DNA from: Streptococcaceae bacterium
Lineage (GTDB): Bacteria; Bacillota; Bacilli; Lactobacillales; Streptococcaceae
Assembly: GCA_009779335.1 (NCBI GenBank)
Contig: WREM01000060.1
Span: forward strand, 1 to 6,624
DNA length: 6,624 nt
Direction of reading: 5' to 3'
Shown: positions 1 to 4,799 of the stretch, in pieces
Layout: each line of letters starts with the position of its first letter
Numbering within the stretch: the first letter of the stretch is position 1
Made by a program: the position numbers and the translations under genes
The notes under the pieces: generated by a model
Databases searched by the model: none
What the model was told of the DNA's origin: nothing
The model's input: the letters and a program-made list of their open reading frames with translations, nothing else

Positions 1-778
1 AGCCAGCTTAGAGGAAAAATCTAATCATCCTCTAGCCAAGATTATTAAAGCGGAACATACTTTATCTGTTAAAAATATCAAAGAAATTTCAGGGCAAGGC
101 TTATCAGGAATTATTGAGGGAAAGCGTTACTATGCTGGGAATGCCAAGCTCATGAATGCTATTGGGATTGCAGTAACTCAGGCAAAAAACACAGTAGTTT
201 ATGTGGCGGATGAGAATCAATTATTAGGAGTTGCCACTTTCAAATCACTTATCAAAACAGGTAGTCAAGAGGTTGTTCAAGATTTGCAATTAAAAGGAAT
301 ACAAACGGTTATGTTAACAGGAGATAATGCTCAGTCAGCCTCTCTCATTCAAAAACAGCTAAAATTAGATAAGGTTATGAGCGATTGCTCCCCTGAGGAT
401 AAAGCAAGAATTGTCCAAGAGACACCTTATGCCATGATGGTTGGAGATGGAATAAACGATGTAGTCGCTCTTGCAAGTTCAACAATAGGAATGACTATGG
501 CTACTGGATCCGATATAGCTATGGAGGCAGGAGATGTGACTGTCATGGGAGGTCATATTCAACGTGTATCAGACTTCTTTCTAATAGCAAGTAAAACAAT
601 GAATAAGATCAAACAAAACTACTTTTGGGCATTTATTTATAATGTGATAGGCATTCCATTAGCAGCATTTGGCTTGCTTAATCCTATGTTTGCAGCGGCA
701 ACCATGAGCTTATCCTCTGTCAGTGTTATCCTCAATTCATTACTATTGAGCCAAGCAAAAATAAAAAAAGCTGACTAG
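1..778 (+). CDS. copA: Copper-exporting P1B-type ATPase, C-terminal part (5' end outside window)
   Basis: The frame is open from base 2 with no stop before 776-778, so the gene begins upstream; 258 residues are visible. An ATG at 152 lies inside the nucleotide-binding domain and is not the start. The visible part holds the P1B nucleotide-binding signatures (SNHPLA at residues 7-12, GQGLSG at 31-36), the hinge TGDN (106-109), GDGIND (148-153), and two last membrane helices with FIYN (211-214) and MSLSS (235-239). YN plus MxxSS in the last helices is the Cu(I)-transporter pattern. The DKTGT phosphorylation site, CPC motif and any N-terminal metal-binding domain would lie upstream. Known role of the family: ATP-driven Cu(I) export across the membrane. 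Odd: the Pro after GDGIND is Val, the Asp usual four residues after the G-(V/I)-A strand is Ser82, and the stretch before GDGIND is about four residues short. A Cd/Zn or Ag pump is less likely. No CopY/CopR-type box (TACANNTGTA) was found in the window. Confidence 0.82.
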   Translation, partial: ASLEEKSNHPLAKIIKAEHTLSVKNIKEISGQGLSGIIEGKRYYAGNAKLMNAIGIAVTQAKNTVVYVADENQLLGVATFKSLIKTGSQEVVQDLQLKGIQTVMLTGDNAQSASLIQKQLKLDKVMSDCSPEDKARIVQETPYAMMVGDGINDVVALASSTIGMTMATGSDIAMEAGDVTVMGGHIQRVSDFFLIASKTMNKIKQNYFWAFIYNVIGIPLAAFGLLNPMFAAATMSLSSVSVILNSLLLSQAKIKKAD

Positions 779-788
779 TCAGCTTTTT
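765..788. terminator. Bidirectional intrinsic terminator carrying both stop codons
   Basis: This is a perfect 24-bp palindrome. As RNA it folds into a 10-bp stem (AAAAAGCTGA with TCAGCTTTTT) and a CTAG loop, with a U-run on the 3' side in both directions. It ends both the copper ATPase gene (+) and the small membrane protein gene (-). The TAG stops of both genes (776-778 on +, 775-777 on -) lie in the loop. Inference from structure only; the U-run is short (five, then C on the + strand, seven from A-run 764-770 on the - strand after one break). Confidence 0.85.
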
Positions 789-1032
789 CTATTCTATTTT
801 TTAATTGTGCCACTTCATTTTTTAGTGCAACTATCTCGGCGGATAGGTCAGGTGAATTTTTGTGTTTTTGCATATTTTTGGAAAAGAGATAGATTCCTAA
901 AATAAGCAAAACAGTAATAAGTAGGAAACCAACCATTCCAAACCCCATAAATCCTCCAGTATAGAGATTTCCAAACATCATGGATTGATGCGTGGAACAC
1001 CAGCTATTAGTGTAATTAGTATTGTACATCAT
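775..1032 (-). CDS. Small single-pass membrane protein with Cys/His/Met-rich N-terminus and C-terminal coiled coil
   Basis: The product has 85 residues and I do not recognise the family. The start is the first of two ATGs (1030-1032), seven bases after a strong AAAGGAGG (1040-1047); an upstream TTG at 1086 only extends the frame through the promoter. Residues 1-27 are polar with possible metal ligands (M1, M2, C12, H15, M18, M19). A glycine-rich hydrophobic helix spans about 28-50, followed by basic residues K52, K56, H57, K58, which suggests N-out/C-in topology. Residues 63-81 have leucine-zipper-like a/d spacing (L63, I67, L70, V74, L77, I81), so the protein probably forms a coiled-coil oligomer at the inner face. 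It has its own promoter and converges on the copper ATPase gene. A copper-related or envelope-stress role is only a guess from ligands and neighbour. That it is a real gene is well supported by promoter, ribosome binding site and protein architecture. Confidence 0.8.
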   Translation of the reverse strand: MMYNTNYTNSWCSTHQSMMFGNLYTGGFMGFGMVGFLLITVLLILGIYLFSKNMQKHKNSPDLSAEIVALKNEVAQLKNRIEKAD

Positions 1033-1039
1033 AAGATTT

Positions 1040-1047
1040 CCTCCTTT
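1040..1047 (-). promoter_or_regulatory. Strong ribosome binding site of the small membrane protein gene
   Basis: AAAGGAGG on the minus strand lies seven bases before the ATG at 1032. It decides the start against the upstream in-frame TTG at 1086. Confidence 0.9.
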
Positions 1048-1057
1048 ATATAAGCTT

Positions 1058-1086
1058 ATTATACTCCTAAAAGAAATGGGAAGCAA
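1058..1086 (-). promoter_or_regulatory. Promoter of the small membrane protein gene
   Basis: A consensus TATAAT (1058-1063) lies 17 bases from TTGCTT (1081-1086), which matches the first three consensus -35 bases. The predicted transcription start is near 1051, giving a leader of under 20 bases that holds the ribosome binding site. It sits in the 60-base gap after the YfhO-family gene. No clear terminator separates the two, so read-through from that gene is also possible. No operator was recognised. Confidence 0.65.
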
Positions 1087-1092
1087 GAAAAA

Positions 1093-3705
1093 TTATGCCT
1101 TTTTTCTATATTTCTTTCTAGTCAAAAGATCATAAAAAATGAAAAGGAGAATACCTGATATAAATGCAACAATTCCAATTTTCAAACCTTGGGGGAAGAA
1201 ATCGAGTGTTAGAGTATGGTTACCTGCAGGAGCGTCGACTTTCATGAATCCATTTTGGGCGGGTTGAATATTGACTGACTTGCCATCGATTTGAGCAGTC
1301 CAGCCCTTGTCATAAGGAATAGTGAGGAACATTTGGCCAGTTTCTTTAGCTTGATAGGTCATTTTTGCACCGTTTTTAATGGTCTGGCTTTGCACGGGAT
1401 TTGATTTGAGTTGTGACATCGCTTCTTGATAAGCTTGCGTATCCAATGACCAAAAAGATGTGGTATCAAAGGAAACTTGATTGTTCTGTGGGAAAGAGAG
1501 AATGACTTTGATTTTTGTAGGTTGTTCATAATAACCCAAATTGAAAAATTGTCCCACATCATCAGAATTCATCCAATAGGTTTGACCATTGACAGTAACA
1601 TTTGTAGCATGGGAGTTGCTGTTTCCATAAATAACATTTGGGACGGTGATATAGGCTTGACTGTGAGCAGGAGTAGTTAAGGTATAAGTGACAGACACAC
1701 CAGTATTCTCTGCTTTTGAAGTAAGTGTGATATAACCTGCTACACCAGTAATAGCATCATCTGTATGCTCACTTGTAGTATAGAACTGTTGGAAGTAGGT
1801 CTGTGAGGAATGAGTAAGAGCATTGAGGAAATTAGTCTGATTCTGAATGGTTGCTTTGGTGTCGGATAAGGATAAATCGGCTAATTTTGCATCTTTATAT
1901 TGTTCAGGGACAAAGATGCCTATACTTTGAGCATTTTTATTTTCATAAAGATTTGGTATAGGGGCAGTGTTGAACCAAGCAGGATTAAACCCATATTTAG
2001 AAGGTTGATTTTGATTGATATTATATTTTACCCCAAAAATAGAGTCTAAAGGTAATGTATTTCCTGCATATCGAAGATTGAGGAAGGTAGCATCTGTATG
2101 GAAGCCAAGATTTTGCATGACCAGACTGGAATTACTATTACGTACAGAAGAAAATTGCGAAATACTATTATAATTATATTTCATGCCATCATTTGCTGTA
2201 TCGGCATAAGTGTTTTCAGTTCGTACCAAATCAGACCCTGTCAGAAGATTAACTTTCTTGGCAAGTGGATCAATGAAACTTGCTTGAGTATTATAATAAT
2301 CTCGTCCTGCAAATCGCCATTGATTTTGAAGCCCGAGGAGTTGATAATAGTCATTAATCCCTGCTTCACTAATCATAAAAATGGAAATTAAGAGAAGAAC
2401 AGTTTTGGAACCTACCCATTTTCTCTTTTTGACAAGAGCAAAGAAGAAATAAGAAAGAAGAAAAAGTAAAGTCAATAAAATATTAATCAACTGAACGTAA
2501 CCATAATGTCCCACAATAAAAGTGGCAGTAAATCCAGCAGCAAACAAAAGAAATACAATGATGAAATGCCATATCTTCAATTCATTGAATCTAGAAACTG
2601 CTTCTAATGCCATTATTATAATGAGGAGAGAAAATAGGAAGGAGTAGCGATGCAAGAACATATTTGGGGAGTGCATTCCTTGCCAAAATAAGTCTAAAGG
2701 TTGTAAGTAAAAGGAAGCAATAAGGATACCTAATAATAATAGAAAGGCAAATTTACTGTACCATTGAATAGAGCGAGTAAAGAAGAAAAGGAGAGCTAAT
2801 ACTAAGGGAACAAGTCCAATATAAATCATAGGGATTGCATGAAACTGTGTCGTGTCATAAACACCGATAAAGTTTTTCGCCAATAAGTCTAAAGGCTTTG
2901 AATTATCAGTGAATAACCCACCAATATGCGAAAGAGCATTGCTGTTATTAGCTTTTAAATCTAAATACATAGGTAAAAGCATAATCAAACTGGTCATTCC
3001 AGAAAGTGCAGAAGTGATGGCGAAGTCAAAGAATTTTCTCCAAGACCAATCTGAAAAAGTGGAACGAACAAAGAAATAGAGAACGAGAAAGAGTGCAATC
3101 ATAAATCCAAAATAGTAATTTTGAATAAACAGGAGGGTTAAGCTGATAAAGTAGAGTTTACGTTTCCCTAAATCCTGCAAAGAATGCAACCCCCACAGAA
3201 TCAATGGGAGGAGAATAAAGACATCTAGCCACATGATAATCTCAATCTGACTCCCGACAAAACTCATCAAGGCGTAGGCAGTTGAAAGTCCTAAAATAAA
3301 AGAAGGACGAACTTTCTTGTACATATTAGAGAAAGAAATGAAAGCCGTGAGGCCCATTGTCCCGACTTTGAGTAAGGTAATCAGATACATGGCATCAGGC
3401 ATATTTTGTGCATTGAAAAAGAAAGTCAGAGGCATGAAGAAAGATCCCATGTAATAGGCAGAAAAAGCATAAAGATTAAGACCTAAGCCACTTGTAAAGG
3501 TATAAAGGAATCCAGAGTTATGATGGAGGGTGTTACTATATAAGCTGTGAATGGCAACGTATTGATGATAAGCATCACCAGCTAAGATAGAAGTCCCACT
3601 TCCCCAATAGATACCCAATGCTGCAAGACCAACCCCCATAAGAAGAGAAGGAATGATAAAGCTAAGAAGGATTAGCCATTTGTTTTCTTTTATAAAAGCA
3701 ATCAT
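1093..3705 (-). CDS. yfhO: YfhO-family multi-pass membrane protein, probable GT-C type envelope glycosyltransferase
   Basis: The product has 870 residues, close to the size of Bacillus subtilis YfhO. I start at ATG 3705, which leads straight into a basic residue plus first membrane helix (about 11-33); a TTG ten codons upstream lies in the promoter. A GDAYHQY motif (43-49) follows the first helix in the predicted outer loop; an acidic residue here (D44) is what GT-C enzymes use as catalytic base. About a dozen further membrane helices run to about residue 450. Then come a large extracytoplasmic domain (about 450-838) ending in a small beta module typical of the family (GWTAQIDGK...NGFMKVDAPAG), a last helix (about 841-861) and a basic tail. 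Known for the family: B. subtilis YfhO and Listeria homologues move sugars from an undecaprenyl-phosphate carrier onto lipoteichoic acid. Acceptor and sugar here are unknown; no polyprenyl-phosphate sugar synthase (CsbB-like) partner is in the window. The start signal is unusual: no well-placed Shine-Dalgarno, with an extended -10 just upstream. Confidence 0.85.
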   Translation of the reverse strand: MIAFIKENKWLILLSFIIPSLLMGVGLAALGIYWGSGTSILAGDAYHQYVAIHSLYSNTLHHNSGFLYTFTSGLGLNLYAFSAYYMGSFFMPLTFFFNAQNMPDAMYLITLLKVGTMGLTAFISFSNMYKKVRPSFILGLSTAYALMSFVGSQIEIIMWLDVFILLPLILWGLHSLQDLGKRKLYFISLTLLFIQNYYFGFMIALFLVLYFFVRSTFSDWSWRKFFDFAITSALSGMTSLIMLLPMYLDLKANNSNALSHIGGLFTDNSKPLDLLAKNFIGVYDTTQFHAIPMIYIGLVPLVLALLFFFTRSIQWYSKFAFLLLLGILIASFYLQPLDLFWQGMHSPNMFLHRYSFLFSLLIIIMALEAVSRFNELKIWHFIIVFLLFAAGFTATFIVGHYGYVQLINILLTLLFLLSYFFFALVKKRKWVGSKTVLLLISIFMISEAGINDYYQLLGLQNQWRFAGRDYYNTQASFIDPLAKKVNLLTGSDLVRTENTYADTANDGMKYNYNSISQFSSVRNSNSSLVMQNLGFHTDATFLNLRYAGNTLPLDSIFGVKYNINQNQPSKYGFNPAWFNTAPIPNLYENKNAQSIGIFVPEQYKDAKLADLSLSDTKATIQNQTNFLNALTHSSQTYFQQFYTTSEHTDDAITGVAGYITLTSKAENTGVSVTYTLTTPAHSQAYITVPNVIYGNSNSHATNVTVNGQTYWMNSDDVGQFFNLGYYEQPTKIKVILSFPQNNQVSFDTTSFWSLDTQAYQEAMSQLKSNPVQSQTIKNGAKMTYQAKETGQMFLTIPYDKGWTAQIDGKSVNIQPAQNGFMKVDAPAGNHTLTLDFFPQGLKIGIVAFISGILLFIFYDLLTRKKYRKKA

Positions 3706-3712
3706 AGCCCCT

Positions 3713-3721
3713 ATTATAACA
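3713..3721 (-). promoter_or_regulatory. Extended -10 promoter of the yfhO-like gene, almost touching the start codon
   Basis: TGTTATAAT reads on the minus strand: TGN at 3719-3721 and TATAAT at 3713-3718. The -35 region 17 bases upstream is only a T-run, as is common for extended -10 promoters. Only seven bases separate TATAAT from the ATG at 3703-3705, so transcription should start at about 3706-3705, giving a leader of zero or one base. An AGGGG lies only two bases from the ATG, too close to serve as a normal Shine-Dalgarno. Confidence 0.6.
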
Positions 3722-3733
3722 TATCCAGACGTC

Positions 3734-3760
3734 AAAAAAAGAAAGAAAATTATTTCTTTC
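3734..3760 (-). terminator. Possible weak AT-rich terminator containing the immunity gene stop
   Basis: On the minus strand GAAAGAAA (3753-3760) can pair with TTTCTTTC (3741-3748) across a TAAT loop, followed directly by seven T (3734-3740). The stem has only two G-C pairs, so it is weak. The TAA stop of the immunity-like gene is in the loop. If active it separates that gene from the yfhO-like gene, which has its own promoter just downstream. Confidence 0.4.
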
Positions 3761-4025
3761 TGTCTCGCATGGCACCAATACCCAAACCAAATAAATTAGA
3801 ACTCGTAATATCATCATAAAACGCATCTACCAGTGGTGTTAGTGTATAACGGATGGCTAATGGGCGTAAGGCAATTTCAAGTTGAGTGATTTCTTTTTTC
3901 ACAGAATTTCCTGATTCAATGCCTTCTTTAGCAACAAAGAGAAGATTTCTTTCATGTTCTCGAATATTTCGATCAAGGACAAGATTGTAGAGACGATTCA
4001 GAATCTCACTTTTTTCTTCATTCAT
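3750..4025 (-). CDS. Bacteriocin immunity protein, enterocin A immunity (EntA_Immun) type
   Basis: The product is a soluble 91-residue protein with no signal peptide or membrane helix. The pattern LNRLYNLVLDRNI (9-21), a charged second helix (about 23-38), ITQLEIALRPLAIRY (46-60) and LTPLVDAFYDDI (62-73) matches the four-helix-bundle immunity proteins that protect producers from class IIa pediocin-like bacteriocins. Such proteins act at the inner membrane face and are thought to block a mannose PTS receptor-bacteriocin complex. Family assignment is by recognition of pattern, not a search. The start is ATG 4025; the frame stays open upstream to 4130, but that part is antisense to msrA. There is no Shine-Dalgarno before the ATG, and an extended -10 box lies six bases away, so the mRNA is probably leaderless. 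No bacteriocin precursor, ABC exporter or regulator is in the window: an orphan immunity gene, common in lactic acid bacteria. It is divergent from msrA; the yfhO-like gene follows on the same strand after 44 bases. Confidence 0.68.
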   Translation of the reverse strand: MNEEKSEILNRLYNLVLDRNIREHERNLLFVAKEGIESGNSVKKEITQLEIALRPLAIRYTLTPLVDAFYDDITSSNLFGLGIGAMRDRKK

Positions 4026-4046
4026 GGTAGAATTATAGCATAAAAT
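4025..4046 (+). promoter_or_regulatory. msrA promoter region, two candidate -10 boxes
   Basis: TGGTAGAAT (4025-4033) is an extended -10 with five of six TATAAT bases and would give a leader of about 24 bases. TAAAAT (4041-4046) is the alternative and would place the start only about 11 bases before the ATG, at the edge of the ribosome binding site. Neither has a good -35. Both overlap or abut the minus-strand promoter of the immunity-like gene. Confidence 0.45.
4032..4040 (-). promoter_or_regulatory. Extended -10 promoter of the immunity-like gene (leaderless)
   Basis: TGCTATAAT on the minus strand (TGC at 4038-4040, TATAAT at 4032-4037) is a full extended -10. Exactly six bases separate it from the ATG, which puts the expected +1 on the A of the start codon (4025). 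The -35 position holds only TTCCTC-like sequence. Confidence 0.65.
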
Positions 4047-4052
4047 ACAGAT

Positions 4053-4059
4053 GAGAGGA
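4053..4059 (+). promoter_or_regulatory. msrA ribosome binding site
   Basis: GAGAGGA lies five bases before the ATG at 4064. It supports this start, which gives the normal short MsrA N-terminus leading into the GCFWC active site. Confidence 0.8.
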
Positions 4060-4063
4060 AAAA

Positions 4064-4588
4064 ATGGCAATAGAAGAAGCAATATTTGCTGGAGGATGTT
4101 TTTGGTGTATGGTGGAGCCATTTGAAACACGAAAAGGTATTCTTTCAGTAGTCAGCGGATTTACTGGAGGTCATGTTGATTATCCTACTTATGATCAGGT
4201 ATCAGGGAAATACACAGGGCATGTCGAAGCTGTGCGGATTACTTTTGACAATGAACACATGACTTACAAGGAATTACTAGAAGTCTATTGGACGCTCATT
4301 GATCCTACCGATGATCAAGGACAATTCCATGACAGAGGAGATAATTATCGTCCTGTAATTTTTGTGTCCAGTCTAAGTCAACGAAAAATTGCTCAAGAAA
4401 GTAAAAAGGCGCTCGTTGATTCAGGGCGATTTAAGAAATCCATCATAGTAGGGATTGAAGAGGCTCAAAAATTTTGGGAAGCAGAAGCCTACCATCAGGA
4501 TTTCTATAAAACTCACCCTACTCAATACAAAGCCATCCATAAAGTCCGACAAAAATTCAAAAAGAAACATTGGAAAATTAAGGGGTAA
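4064..4588 (+). CDS. msrA: Peptide methionine sulfoxide reductase MsrA
   Basis: The product has 174 residues, the normal size for a single-domain MsrA, with no signal peptide, so it is cytoplasmic. It reduces the S-epimer of methionine sulfoxide in proteins and free methionine sulfoxide, using thioredoxin. The active-site motif GCFWC (11-15) carries catalytic Cys12. Other family signatures are GHVE (52-55), QFHDRGDNYRPVIF (87-100) and AEAYHQDFY (140-148). The only other cysteine is Cys15; the C-terminal resolving cysteines of many MsrA enzymes are absent, and the protein ends in a lysine-rich tail (KKKHWKIKG). It stands alone with no fused or adjacent MsrB, so R-sulfoxide repair must be encoded elsewhere. 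It is divergent from the immunity-like gene over a 38-base shared promoter region, and is followed after 76 bases by the terminator at 4665-4692. Those 76 bases hold no supported gene. Confidence 0.96.
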   Translation: MAIEEAIFAGGCFWCMVEPFETRKGILSVVSGFTGGHVDYPTYDQVSGKYTGHVEAVRITFDNEHMTYKELLEVYWTLIDPTDDQGQFHDRGDNYRPVIFVSSLSQRKIAQESKKALVDSGRFKKSIIVGIEEAQKFWEAEAYHQDFYKTHPTQYKAIHKVRQKFKKKHWKIKG

Positions 4589-4664
4589 TAAATACTACGA
4601 AAATGAGTAATACATGTAATAATTCCAATCATGATTAAAATTATTAAAACTATTCATGATAAAT

Positions 4665-4692
4665 AAAAAAGCTAGGTTCAACTAGCTTTTTA
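4665..4692. terminator. Bidirectional intrinsic terminator between msrA and the tRNA
   Basis: The stem AAAAAGCTAG (4666-4675) pairs with CTAGCTTTTT (4682-4691) across a six-base loop (GTTCAA). The plus strand ends in a T-run for msrA; the minus strand has six T then ATTT for the tRNA-Arg and the oxidoreductase transcript. Ten paired bases with a U-run on either side make it a convincing shared terminator. Confidence 0.88.
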
Positions 4693-4713
4693 ACCTTGCA
4701 AAGATTTTCCACA

Positions 4714-4785
4714 TGACCCCTCCCAGAGTCGAACTGGGGACTAATTCTTAGGAGGAACTTGTTATATCCACTTAACTAAGAGGTC
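4714..4785 (-). tRNA. tRNA-Arg, anticodon CCT
   Basis: It folds by hand into a full cloverleaf of 72 bases. The acceptor GACCTCT pairs with AGGGGTC (one T-G wobble) with discriminator A; the D stem GTTA/TAAC encloses a loop with GG. The anticodon stem AGTTC/GAATT encloses CTCCTAA, giving anticodon CCT; the variable loop is four bases; the T stem CCCAG/CTGGG encloses TTCGACT. It reads AGG codons, which are rare in AT-rich lactic acid bacteria. CCA is not encoded (TGT follows the discriminator) and must be added after transcription. It begins 14 bases after the stop of the oxidoreductase gene on the same strand, with no evident strong promoter in between, so co-transcription is possible. The terminator at 4665-4692 follows. 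Confidence 0.95.
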
Positions 4786-4799
4786 AAAATCCAAAAGGA

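Noticed and set aside
1018..1034. TGTACA-like sequence near the start of the small membrane protein gene as a copper-regulator box
   Set aside because: It does not fit TACANNTGTA and lies inside the coding sequence, not at the promoter.
1090..1115. AGAAAAA/TTTTTCT pairing at the end of the yfhO-like gene as a terminator
   Set aside because: The stem is almost all A-T with an eight-base loop and no following U-run.
1359..1680. Two 67-codon open frames, one on each strand, inside the yfhO-like gene
   Set aside because: They lie wholly within the strongly supported 870-residue coding region, have no ribosome binding site and give no protein-like composition.
2098..2391. 97-codon plus-strand frame antisense to the yfhO-like gene
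   Set aside because: Its Ile/Cys-rich translation is what is expected from the complement of membrane-helix codons; no ribosome binding site or promoter was seen.
4610..4621. TACATGTA downstream of msrA as a copper-regulator box
   Set aside because: It lacks the two-base spacer of TACANNTGTA and is not next to a promoter.
4628..4661. Two TCATGA-containing inverted segments (ATCATGAT near 4629 and TTCATGATAA near 4654)
   Set aside because: The shared core is short and AT-rich with a long spacer; it is compatible with chance and no known operator was recognised.
4603..4664. Two 11-codon frames (ATG at 4603 and at 4631) between msrA and the terminator
   Set aside because: No ribosome binding site, very short and made of AT-rich codons.
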